A DNA stretch of 64,000 nucleotides, taken from Steinernema hermaphroditum (taxonomy: Eukaryota; Nematoda; Chromadorea; Rhabditida; Steinernematidae). Below, piece after piece: positions 23,233 through 33,128 of this stretch; positions within the stretch are counted from its first letter, which is position 1, and the number at the start of each line of letters is the position of its first letter. The notes beneath the pieces were generated by a model. The model was given only the letters and a program-made list of their open reading frames with translations, did no database searches and was not told the origin of the DNA. The stretch lies in NCBI GenBank assembly GCA_030435675.1, contig CM059621.1:16740001-16804000 (forward strand), given 5' to 3'. Made by a program: the position numbers and the translations under genes.

Positions 23233-23652
23233 TTTGCTTCGCATTTAATTCGTATTTAATTCGTAACAAGTCCCGTTTTCACTGTTATTTACTGGAACTG
23301 TGTTTCAAGGCTATTATGCTGCAATGAGTCGAAGTGCGCGTCTTACAGAGGTCGGAAAGGACAAAATTTAAGAGCTCCATTCTGGACACATGTCCAAATG
23401 GAAACATGATAGGCAGATGGCCACATCTTCTTCGCTAACAGACTCCAAACCACACAAAACACCGTTTTCGGCGCCGCAGATTACATAAGAGTAAAAATTA
23501 TACCATTTCAGTGCTTATAGGCATCACTCCCCCTTCAAAACTTAGAACCCCAACATGACCTGCATTCTCGTTCGGGTCCCAGAACGATCTGGAAGATGGA
23601 ATTTTCAGCTTATTCCATCACTACCACGTTGTAGAGCGTATGCGAAAACCCC
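23233..23652. repeat. Left arm of 420-bp inverted repeat
   Basis: Pairs with 23817-24236: paired coordinates sum to 47469 at both ends and every segment I compared matches. It starts TTTGCTTCGCATTTAATTCG. Confidence 0.9.
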
Positions 23653-23816
23653 TTCCGGTCATCTTCTGCTAATTATCTAACATTACGGATGAAAGACAGC
23701 CGGGTTTTCCAAAATCTTTTGAAAAACGACCTTTTTCCATTGTAAATTCCATGTTACGAGATGTCCACGTCCAGAATTCGCATTTACTCCGTTTTTCATC
23801 GGATAAAACCGAAGCA

Positions 23817-24236
23817 GGGGTTTTCGCATACGCTCTACAACGTGGTAGTGATGGAATAAGCTGAAAATTCCATCTTCCAGATCGTTCTGGGACCCGAACG
23901 AGAATGCAGGTCATGTTGGGGTTCTAAGTTTTGAAGGGGGAGTGATGCCTATAAGCACTGAAATGGTATAATTTTTACTCTTATGTAATCTGCGGCGCCG
24001 AAAACGGTGTTTTGTGTGGTTTGGAGTCTGTTAGCGAAGAAGATGTGGCCATCTGCCTATCATGTTTCCATTTGGACATGTGTCCAGAATGGAGCTCTTA
24101 AATTTTGTCCTTTCCGACCTCTGTAAGACGCGCACTTCGACTCATTGCAGCATAATAGCCTTGAAACACAGTTCCAGTAAATAACAGTGAAAACGGGACT
24201 TGTTACGAATTAAATACGAATTAAATGCGAAGCAAA
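23817..24236. repeat. Right arm of 420-bp inverted repeat
   Basis: Reverse complement of 23233-23652, ending GCGAAGCAAA. The spacer between the arms is 164 bp (23653-23816). Confidence 0.9.
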
Positions 24237-24724
24237 TGTCTAGGGTGGCCTATACTTTTGTCCAGCTGAAAATGTGTCTCAGATTTATTTGAACGTTTTT
24301 ACATTTGTTTCTCTTCCAGGGATTTCGTCTTTCCCCATGGAACCTATGTTTTTCGCGACGCTTTTTCACGTGGGGTATTCGGTATTTTCAAAAGTTGCCG
24401 CTAGCCCTCCAAACTGCCGAATAAGGGGGGTGGCCTATACTTTTGTCCAGCAGTGTATGCGGTTCTTCTTAACTGAAAACACTTCCTGAAAGTGTGTACA
24501 TCCTGAAAGGCGGATTGATTTGACGACAAAAAGGCAAACTTCCGCTCATACACTTTCCATCGCATCTCTTCCAATTGACAAACAGAAAGAACGACAACCT
24601 AGGCGCCCGTCCTCTCCTCTTAGTGTCAACGTACCCGACCCAAACCAGTTTTTTCACGTGCCCTCAACACATCGAAGTAAATAAGATTAAACCAAACGCA
24701 CATCAGACAGACAGTGACGAGAAG

Positions 24725-25664
24725 ATGAAGTTCGTCGGGAAGGTCGCCATTGTGACCGGCTCGTCGAATGGAATCGGCCAGGCCGCCGCCGTCTTGTTGG
24801 CTTCCGAAGGCGCCTCTGTGACGATCCACGGCAGATCTGAGGAGGGCCTGCAGGTGAGGCCTCCTTCCTGTTCCCTCTATGTCCTTTTAGACGACCGAAA
24901 AACTGATTCTCGACAGGGGAATCCCCTCCGAGAGGATCCTCTCCGTCCAAGGGGACATTGAAGATGAGAAGACGACCAAAAACTTAGTGGAAAAGACCCT
25001 CGAGCGATTCGGAAAAATCGATGTTTTGGTGAATAATGCAGGCCTTGCATCGAAGCAAGGAATGATTCCGGACTCCATGGATAACTATGAGTATCTTCAC
25101 GTTGTTAATATTAAGAGGTAACCGACTATCCCTTGCCGTAAATCTCGATCCTTCTAGTGTGATAAAACTAATCCAACTAGCCGAGCCTTATCTTGAGAAG
25201 ACGAAAGGAAGTATCGTCAATGTCAGCAGCATCTGCTCTACCAAAGCTGTATGTTGCTCCCCATCTCCCGTCCCTATATCCATTCCTTAGAGCCCCCGTC
25301 TCGTCTACTACTCCATGTCCAAGGCCGCCCTCGACCACTACATGAGAAGCAGGACCCACGAGTTGGCCAAGAAAGGCATCAGGATCAACAATCTCAAGTA
25401 GGCACTATGCTGGAGCGGTCAGCTATAGGTCTCCTCTTCAGCCCCGGTCTAACCAGAACGAACGCGTTCGCCGCCAGCGGCATGACTCCCGATCAAGTGG
25501 AGCAATTCATCGGGGCATTAGAAGCTAAGATCCCGCTTGGACGCGCCGGGAGTTCGGAGGAAATGGCCAAGGCCATCGCTTTCCTGGCTAGTGACGATGC
25601 TTCTTATGTTACAGGGGTTGCCTTGGTGACTGATGGGGGTCTTCTTCAACAGGCTGATGTATAG
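24725..25664 (+). CDS. SDR-D: short-chain dehydrogenase/reductase (258 aa)
   Basis: Exons are 24725-24853, 24891-25117, 25158-25248, 25291-25397 and 25442-25664. It starts MKFVGK where its paralogues have MSRFxxK, so exon 1 is one codon shorter. [28 protein letters not shown] and [11 protein letters not shown] are present; catalytic residues are about Ser143, Tyr156 and Lys160. Intron 1 (37 nt) is base-for-base the same as in SDR-E, and the first half of exon 2 is shared too. No acceptor lies directly before the ATG. The C-terminus ends LLQQADV. Confidence 0.9.
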
Positions 25665-26468
25665 AGAACGATGTGTGGAATGAAGATAACTATGCTTTTA
25701 ATGTTTCTGTAAGCATTAGACGGCGATTTTTTTCAAGGGAACCTTCCGAAGTGTGCACCTCAGACCGACCTGAAAATTGGCAGACACTAGTGAATGTTGA
25801 CTGCAAAAGGGCGCCGGCTTAAACACACACTTGACCATGTAAACAACCTACGAAAGTTACATGCAAATGACAATAGCTAACTTCGCCAAGAAAAACGGGA
25901 ACGGGTGTATGGTCGAACCTTGGCTGACATTTTAGGGACCGGGCTGTGTACAGTCTCGACTTTCGACTCTTGGACTCTCGACCATTGACTCTCGACAAAT
26001 AATCGAGAATTACGAGACGAGATTAGCCTTGGCGTCACTACGAAAATACTGAAATTTTGCCACGAGAACACTGTGTAGACGGTTCCTCAAAATTTATAAG
26101 GGAAATCGTACTGTTCGAATGACCTAAACATCCAAATTCGGTACTCTAGGCTCTCGTCTTGTAAAAAATTTCACCGGAGAGTCTCGACTCTCGCGTCCTC
26201 ATTCTCGACTCTCGCACAGCCCGGAAGGTTCCTTTGTGAGATTCGAAAAACGAGACATAAAAACAGGCACACATTCAGGCACGACTACACAGAACCAGTC
26301 CTAATTTGGAGTCCGTGTCATCCATTAGCTTATGGTTCAGGCTGGTCTCAACAGGACTAAAATCACACCATCTTACGGTAGAATCGGTTCGCATCGGATT
26401 ACAGTCGGGTGCGAACAAAGTCGCCAACTCTGTGGTCACAGCCATCGCCCCCCCCCACATTGTCCACA
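25665..26468. other. Spacer with repeat pieces
   Basis: It contains ACCTTCCGAAGTGT...GACCTGAAAATTGG (about 25741-25780; like 57.4 kb) and two TCTCGAC-rich stretches ending in TCGCACAGCCC near 26212, one of the dispersed GGGCTGTGCGA repeats. A run of about ten C bases precedes the next gene (26447-26456). Confidence 0.5.
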
Positions 26469-26912
26469 ATGAGCGCACTGCGATCGATCGGCTCCCGTTT
26501 CGTGCGCTTCGCCCCGGGCCTGTTCGTCGGATATACCGTAACCTCGTACGTCAGAACACACTACGGAGTCCATATCAATAAGGATGCCGCCAACTTCCCG
26601 GCCTTGGAGAACCCAGCCATCGTGCTGACAAAAGACTATTTGCGACGAAGCGAAATCAAGAAGGGCGACTTGGTGTGTTTCCAGCGACGACACGAAGGTC
26701 CCCATTCCACAAGAAGAGTGGTCGCTCTGGGACCGGACGTGTACACTAACCGCTATGGAAGACGTTATATAGTCCCCAAAGGACATGCCTTTGTGCTTGG
26801 AGATAATCTGAGTCGATCGGTTGATTCGAGGAACTATGGACCGATTGCCTTGGATAGGATCCAGAGTCGCGTCGTGGCCAGTGTCTCCATGCCGAAGTTC
26901 TCCGAAAAATGA
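26469..26912 (+). CDS. Inner-membrane-peptidase (IMMP2/S26)-like protein, catalytic residues not seen (147 aa)
   Basis: Intronless. The C-terminal part matches the S26 signal-peptidase fold of mitochondrial inner-membrane peptidases: KKGDLVCF, RRVVALGPDVYT, RYIVPKGHAFVLGDNLSRSVDSRNYGPIALD. An N-terminal hydrophobic stretch (FAPGLFVGYTVTSYV) fits an inner-membrane anchor. In active family members a Ser in a GxSMxPT motif precedes the GD strand and a Lys precedes RV. Here the region reads FPALENPAIVLTKDYLRR, with no such Ser, and the Lys position is Arg (TRRVV). So I infer a catalytically inactive relative, or a partner subunit. An upstream in-frame extension exists but has no support; the ATG at 26469 is preferred. 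Confidence 0.75.
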   Translation: MSALRSIGSRFVRFAPGLFVGYTVTSYVRTHYGVHINKDAANFPALENPAIVLTKDYLRRSEIKKGDLVCFQRRHEGPHSTRRVVALGPDVYTNRYGRRYIVPKGHAFVLGDNLSRSVDSRNYGPIALDRIQSRVVASVSMPKFSEK

Positions 26913-27088
26913 ATCATGTGTAACCTAAAATGTTGTTCATATGTTCATAAACCTCTAATTCATAGAAAAGCACGGTCGACCCGAGCTGCAGCTGGGTCAG
27001 AGCAGAAGTCTAGAAGGGTTCAAGAGGTGGATGAAACACTTTATCTTCCGGTCATTCTTATAGTCCTCCATTGGTGACGTCATCTTGC

Positions 27089-27619
27089 TCACTTCTGGTC
27101 GCTAGTCACCAGTTTGTTTGAGGCCTCCTCGAGCTTGTCCGTGGCCACCTTGAGTCGATCTTGGGCGCTCACGATGCGTCGATTCAGTGCAACCACTTCA
27201 GCCTCTGCCTGAATTCATCATACTCCATTCAGGCGAATCTGCGGGCGTCCCGAGGACACCAGAGATGGGCAACGGCTAAGGCGTATATCCATTGAACTAG
27301 TTGACCGACTTAGTCGATCCGTCATCCGGTTGACGGGTGGAACCAGTCGATCCATCAATCGACAACGGCTCACGGATCAGTTAATCGGCTAGCCGATCCG
27401 ATTCAATCAGTTCGTGCCCATCTCTAGAGTGCACTACATCTTCCTTTCGAGGCCACCATAACGCACTCAACTCACGTCTTCGCGCTTCTTGCGTTCCTCC
27501 TCCAGGTGGCGCTTCACCTTTTCGGCCTCGACTTTCGTGGCTTCGGCTTCTTCGCGCGCTTCTCGCATTTTCCTCTCGATGTCGTCAAGTAGTGACGTTT
27601 CCTCGTCGACGGTGAGCAT
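27089..27619 (-). CDS. Short tropomyosin-like coiled-coil protein (two exons, 87 aa)
   Basis: Exon 1 (27619-27476) encodes a charged coiled coil, [20 protein letters not shown] among others, with a GTGAGT donor in phase 0. Exon 2 (27208-27089) reads [20 protein letters not shown] and ends KLVTSDQK; AEAEVxALNRRI is the hallmark of tropomyosin's central part. The protein covers only a small section of tropomyosin (284 residues), so it cannot form a normal filament unit. It may be a real short protein, or a pseudogene piece that keeps frame and splice sites. A small hAT-like element lies in the intron (27260-27426). No other tropomyosin exon was seen nearby. Confidence 0.6.
27260..27426. mobile_element. 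hAT-like MITE inside an intron
   Basis: The ends carry CAGAGATGGGCA and, inverted, TGCCCATCTCTA, a common hAT terminus. Flanking octamers GAGGACAC (27252-27259) and GAGTGCAC (27427-27434) match at six of eight bases, fitting an aged 8-bp target duplication. The interior has GTCGATCC-type repeats and no ORF. Confidence 0.55.
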
Positions 27620-27862
27620 GGCTGAAGAAGCTGGAATTGTTAAGGACTGAGTTGGGAACAACACTTTGTTGCTAATTGCACGAAGTGAAGGGGAGAAGTA
27701 GGACCCTTCATCGACCACTAACAGTGGCGCTAGAGTGCAATGAGTGAGATGGGGAGGCACGGGAACTCGAAGTGAGCAAACAACGAGTCAACCGAGGCCG
27801 GCCGATTATTATAAAACAACAGCTTTTGGCCACATCTAGGATGAATACCGGTGATGAAGTGC

Positions 27863-28363
27863 TTGAATATCAAAGGCCATACTTTTCCAGATTTCGTCTT
27901 TTTGGGATTCATTCCCTAATTGCGAAAATTGTTCAAAATCGATTCAAAAGGGAGCCTTCAAGTATCACGAAGGAAACCTCTCGCTCGCGACATGGGTGGT
28001 CGAGTGGGGCGCCGGTGGAACGCCACATTTGACATCCGGGTTCGAGTCCGGCCTCCGGCAGCGAATTCAGATGGCTTTCCATTCTACGGAAGTCACCTAG
28101 CACGCTGCCCATAGAAGTGGTCGCCTCCTAGCAGTCCTCTGTCGATCAGTAAGTGGAGTGTATAAGAGGCGTCGTACATTTTTTTTCAGATTTGGTGTCC
28201 TTGTTTTGATTTCCCATAGTTCTGCACCACATAAGGACTCACATAAGAGAGGAGCATGAATGATTGAACTAGGTGTTGGAGACTCGGGAGCTAATCGCAT
28301 TTTGGAAAAAATCTGATGTTTTACCATACCACTGACACAGAAAAAGAGGACCCTTCCCTGAGA
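27863..28363 (+). repeat. tRNA-related interspersed repeat, copy 2
   Basis: Closely matches 431-897. The A box TGGTCGAGTGG is at 27997-28007 and the B box GGTTCGAGTCC at 28039-28049. The leader CCTCTCGCTCGCGAC before the A box recurs at 39.28 and 56.76 kb (minus). Confidence 0.7.
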
Positions 28364-28669
28364 TTCTTCCAAAACGGTGCGCATAACATCCATAACATCT
28401 GACCCTTAACTCTGGTCTCGACCTGGAAATCAGCACAGCCCTATTTGGGACCATACTTGAGACATATTTACTTATTTTTGACCATCTATTGTGTCAAATA
28501 AATACAAAAATACGCTTCACCCGTTTCATTCAGCCACGGCCTCCCCGCGACAACCACATCCTCATCGATCGACGGAGACGGCCGCCTTCGTCAATATAAA
28601 CAACTTGTTTCTCTTCTTTTTTTCAGTAGCGCTCCCACGACGGCCTTGAAGTATCACCTTTTTATAGAA

Positions 28670-29573
28670 ATGTCCCGTTTTGTCAATAAGGTCGCCATTG
28701 TGACCGGCTCGTCGAATGGAATCGGCCAGGCGGCCGCCGTCTTGTTGGCTTCCGAAGGCGCCTCTGTGACCATCCACGGCAGATCTGAGGAGGGCCTGCA
28801 GGTGAGGCCTCCTTCCTGTTCCCTCTATGTCCTTTTAGACGACCGAAAAACTGATTCTCGACAAGGGAATCCCCTCCGAGAGGATCCTCTCCGTTCGAGG
28901 TCCAATTGAAGACGAGAAAGTTATCGAGAATTTAGTCGAAAAAACGATCGAAAAATTTGGAAAAATCAACGTTCTCGTAAACAACGCCGGAGTTGTGGGG
29001 CTTCCTGGGGATTTCAAGTCCATGGAAGCCTATGAATATATTCACGAAGTTAATATCAAAAGGTGAGAGGGTGAGAGGAATGCCTTTCGAGTTTCCGTCC
29101 ATTACAGTATTGTAAAGCTGATCCAACTAGCCGAACCTCATCTTGAGAAGACGAAAGGAAACATCGTCAATGTCAGCAGCATCGCCTCTATCAGACCTGA
29201 AAGTCATATTTTTTCACAATTCTGACGCGATATCCATTTCTAGAGACCGACAAGGGTGTTCTACGCCATGTCCAAGGCCGCCCTCGACCACTACATGAGA
29301 AGTAGAACGCACGAGTTGGCCAAGAAGGGCATCAGGATCAACAATCTAAATCCGGGCATGGTGAAGACTAACATCCTCAACGCGATGGGTCTTTCCGAAG
29401 ACAAGCAGAAGATGTTCTATGAGCAGTACGAGGCCAAGATCCCTCTAGGGCGATCTGCCGAAGCGGAAGAGATGGCCAAGCCGATCGCTTTCTTGGCCAG
29501 TGACGACGCTTCCTACATCACCGGAGTGGCTCTTGTGGCTGACGGGGGGAATGCTCAATTTGCTGATGTTTGA
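28670..29573 (+). CDS. SDR-E: SDR with a GA-AG intron and one intron lost (258 aa)
   Basis: Exons are 28670-28801, 28839-29062, 29108-29198 and 29244-29573. [21 protein letters not shown] and [11 protein letters not shown] are present (Ser143, Tyr156, Lys160). Two oddities: intron 3 begins GAAAGT instead of GT, the only paralogue to do so, and exon 4 runs straight through the place where the five other genes have intron 4. In exon 2 the usual VQGDIED is VRGPIED, so the Asp that contacts the adenine ring in the family is Pro. If intron 3 is not spliced, translation stops soon after RPESHIFSQF. The gene may therefore be decaying. The ATG follows TATAG by two bases. Confidence 0.75.
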
Positions 29574-29834
29574 CGTATTTTCGCATCCGATAAAGCTAGT
29601 CCGCTAAACGCTCTCATTGATTCTGTCGAAGCGACGCCGATCGATCGAGCGAAGAAAACACGAAACGTCATCTTGTCCCCTTGCTTCACACTACAAACTA
29701 CGCTATCGATCTGAGAACAACATCAACAACGTCGCTCTTTGCCTCTCCTTCTCCTCATCAGAACGCGAGATTCTTCTTCTCCGCGATGCGATCTTCTTCT
29801 TGTGAATACATCGATTGCCTGTTTCACTTCAGAA
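29574..29834. promoter_or_regulatory. SDR-F upstream region shared with SDR-B
   Basis: About 29695-29834 is highly similar to the region upstream of SDR-B (reverse complement of about 17081-17225), including CTACGCTATCGATCTGAG and ACATCGATTGCC. This may be a duplicated promoter. Confidence 0.5.
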
Positions 29835-30799
29835 ATGTCCCGTTTCACTGGAAAAGTCGCCATCGTGACCGGCTCTTCGAATGGAATCGGCCAGGCCACC
29901 ACCGTCTTGTTGGCTTCCGAAGGCGCCTCTGTGACCATCCACGGCAGATCTGAGGAGGGCCTGAAGGTGAGTCCTCCTTTCTGTGCCTTCTATATCTTGA
30001 TTAAGGAAACCCAAAAACTAATCCTGGACAAAGGAATTTCCTCAGATCGGATTCTCCCCATCCAGGGGGACATTCAAGACGATCAAGTCATCACCGATCT
30101 GGTAAACAAATCCGTCGAGAAGTTCGGAAAGATCGACGTTGTCATTAACAACGCCGGAACTGGAGGCCTGCCTGGAATGGATCGATCGTCAATCGAGGCT
30201 TATGACTACATTCACGATATCAATATCAAACCGTAAGCTTTTCGAAACCAGAAGAGTTGTCACAATTTGGCCTTTTAGGGTAATCAAACTGTGCCAACTG
30301 GCAGAGCCTCACCTCGAAAAGACCAAAGGAAACATCGTCAATATAAGCAGTGTGGCTTCTGTCCTTCCTGTAATGTCAAGCAACTTATTCTCTTGAAAAA
30401 TCCACTGTTTAGAGACCCGGAACGGAACCCTATGCCATGTCCAAGGCCGCTCTTGACCACTACATGAGAAGTAGAACTCACGAATTGGCCAAGAAGGGCA
30501 TCAGGATCAACAACGTTCTGTAGGGAACACCGTTTTTTCATCTCTTTCACCTCTTGTCTTGTAGGCCTGGCCTCGTTAAGACCTCGTTCCACATGAACCT
30601 CGGCCTCGACAAGGACAAGCAGGACAAGTTCCGCGAGAACTACTCGAAAGTGATCCCTCTCGGTCGGCCGGGAGTTCCAGAAGAGATCGCGAAGGCGATC
30701 GCCTTCATGGCCAGCGACGACGCCTCCTTCATCACCGGAGTGGCGCTTCCGGCGGACGGAGGGGAGAGAATGTTTGTGAACAAGCCTGACTATGAGTAA
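29835..30799 (+). CDS. SDR-F: short-chain dehydrogenase/reductase (263 aa)
   Basis: Exons are 29835-29966, 30006-30232, 30279-30369, 30413-30519 and 30565-30799. Its motifs are complete: [39 protein letters not shown]-terminus [11 protein letters not shown]. Intron 1 and exon 2 diverge more from the other copies (ETQKLIL, where others have TTEKLIL). At the exon 4/5 join the usual NPG reads LPG. The ATG follows CTTCAG by two bases. It lies about 260 bp after SDR-E on the same strand. Confidence 0.9.
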
Positions 30800-30804
30800 T
30801 TGGA

Positions 30805-31235
30805 AAATATGTTGTTATCCCTGTGTGACTGATAAATAATTTACGAGCTCTGTCTGACTGTCTGATACTGTCCAGACGTGCCACCAATCGATCGTGCTAA
30901 AAGTTGGCAAACTATTGGGTCTTGCAAAGTATACTGCAGAGTATAAGCGTCCCTTAGGGAAGTTACCCGTCCTGAGTTTTCGTGGTCGATCAGGCATGTC
31001 ATGGTGGGATATTATATTGTTATCCTTGTGTGACTAATAAATGATGTATGAGTTTTTTGTAGAGCTGTGTCTGACAAGGTATTACCTAGGAGTGCTGTCA
31101 GTCGATCTAGGCATACTATTAGGTCTTGAAGATTCCCGGTAAGTATAATAAAGTATAAGCGGCCTTAGGTATGTCGCTACGAGTCACCTATTTTGCGTTT
31201 TTGTGGTTAATCAGGCATGTCGTGACGGAACTTAC
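30805..31235. repeat. Tandem duplication of about 200 bp after SDR-F
   Basis: Two diverged units (about 30805-31008 and 31010-31235) share TTATCCTTGTGTGACT-type starts, the GAGCTGTGTCTGAC stretch, TATTAGGTCTTG and TCAGGCATGTCRTG. Each unit has an AATAAA-like signal near its start, so SDR-F may have two poly(A) sites. Confidence 0.6.
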
Positions 31236-32213
31236 TAGTAACTCTCGGTTCTTGACTGGGTGGCTCTGATTCACTCTGATATCAGTTCAAGATCAGTCTT
31301 CCAGAAAGGGAGAATAAATCATAAAACATTCATGCCGGTAGGTCCCGCCACGACATGCCTGATTGACTACGAAAACTCAGCTCATACTTTTCAGGAATCC
31401 TCAAGACCTGTAAGACTGTTGCTTAATGATTTTTTCAGCCTGTTTTTTTCAAGCGTACAAAACGGAGTGGCCCTATGCAATAGACTGTATTAGTGTTTCA
31501 AATTTTGGCCTAATCGGTCGGTTGGTACTTATAGGCAATGTCTTGTTTCCCAGGATATGTTTTCCGTTCGGCTACCATAAAAAGAGATCAGTTTTGAGTG
31601 AATAAAGGGGGCAGGATAGTACTACCCTTGATATTTGAGTTCGGGACCGGCAAGGACACCTCCTGCATAATAGGTCCACGACTTAAACAACCAAAGGTCT
31701 AATGTATGGCTTCGTATGGAGATGTATTAATAAAACCCGTGCATTCGCACTTAAAACCTGTATTAGTGTCAGTTGAGGACTACAACGTAGGCTACGTAAA
31801 AACTGAGATAGCGATGAGTTCGTTTGTGACTTTTGTTCTCTGAATACTATAAATACAAAAGATGACTGGAATCATTCTCATTCAGGGATCTCTTGGTGAT
31901 GTTTCTCTATTCCATCGTTTCAATGACCGCACATATTTTGGAGCTATAAGCTTTAAAGTGCACTGCTAAGATTTTCAACCTACGCGAGTTGCAACTGCTC
32001 TATAAGAATAAAGTGAATTCATAGCGTTTTATGGTGGTTGTTAGTCATTTTTAGCCTCTTTTCTGAACGCCAACCTTGCTGCCCGCAGGGTTACTTGGCT
32101 TTTAGTACAATTCGTGGGTGATTTATAGATGACCCGTTTCCTGCTCCCATTTCACGAAGAACAGCTATTATTTTGGGTGACTCCCATATGAGCTTTCAGC
32201 TCAGATTAGTATA

Positions 32214-33128
32214 TTGGGTTGGTGCATTGAAAATGTCAGATCATTTTGTGATTATTTACAGAAACAAAACACAAAGATTTCAGACAAAGTATTCATCGTT
32301 CTTATGTACAACTTCAGTCCTTTATAGGCAACATCCGGATTCCTCGTTTGTAGAATACGCGGGGTTAAAAATTGAAAAACCTTTTTGTTCCGATTTGCGA
32401 CCTCTTAACCTTATTTTGGATAGTTTCTTTTGATATCGTCACGTATGGATGAGCACAGGTGAGAGTAAGATAGAGCTAAGACAGTGCTATATAGACAACA
32501 AAAAAGAAATCTCTGAGTTTAAAGTAGAGAGCCTTTGTGGAGGTCGACTTGGAAATACACGGCCTCGGGCAGTCGGACGTTTTGTCGATCCAAGGGTCAT
32601 TTTTTCCACATTTGGCCTCTATTTCTGTGAAGTAAAAATGAACTCGTGGAGTCACTATGTAGGCATAGTAGCTACGAGCGACAGCTACCTGATGCATATC
32701 CCCATTGTCTGTTATAGTACTTAACCAATTGGAAACGTTAGAGTTAACGGAACATGGTGATCCGAGAAGGCCGTCTTTTTGAGATTAGCTCATGTTGTGA
32801 TATATGACAAACACAACGATAGGTGCATTCGGAAGGTAAGACATAACGGTGTACGTGATTGGCAGCAATCAACGTCCATCACACAATTAAAACCATAGGA
32901 ATCCCGTACATCACTTCGTATTTCGCAATTGTGAGGTACCAGATTAAGGACCGTCATACTGGGATACTTCTCCATGATCAGGAAGAATGCAATGGACAAG
33001 GGGAAAATCATAATGTAGGGTTATAGTTCACTGTACTCCACAATGCGTCCATCAGTTGTTACCTGTGAGTAAATACTGCGAAATTATGCCATGTTTATGT
33101 CACTGACATTTTCAATGCACCAACCCAA
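32214..33128. mobile_element. Mariner-type element, non-autonomous (915 bp)
   Basis: Perfect 26-bp terminal inverted repeats start TTGGGTTGGTGCATTG and are flanked by TA on both sides, as in Tc1/mariner insertions. The interior lacks a recognisable transposase. An interior segment (about 32540-32670) is related to 52625-52740, which lies near a similar TIR at 52314, so these are members of one family. Internal open frames are short and unassigned. Confidence 0.75.

Larger units (their letters stand above)
22990..24455 (-). mobile_element. Degenerate Tc1-like element with palindromic 5' part
   Basis: The right end (minus reading) begins at 24455 with CACTGCTGGACAAAAG, a Tc1-type terminus following a TA. 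A second copy of the GGACAAAAGTATAGGCCACC core lies inward at 24243-24268, so the terminus has two spaced binding-site-like repeats. Inward of it, 23817-24236 and 23233-23652 form a 420-bp inverted repeat with no indel, separated by a 164-bp spacer. Each arm contains MSRSARLTEVGKDKI then a stop, resembling the start of Tc1-type transposases (helix-turn-helix end). No intact transposase exists. The left terminus was not found. The 5' limit given here is approximate. Confidence 0.6.

Noticed and set aside
22999..23244. Minus-strand frame of 81 codons beside the inverted repeat
   Set aside because: No family recognised; it may be part of the transposon, but I could not support it as a gene.
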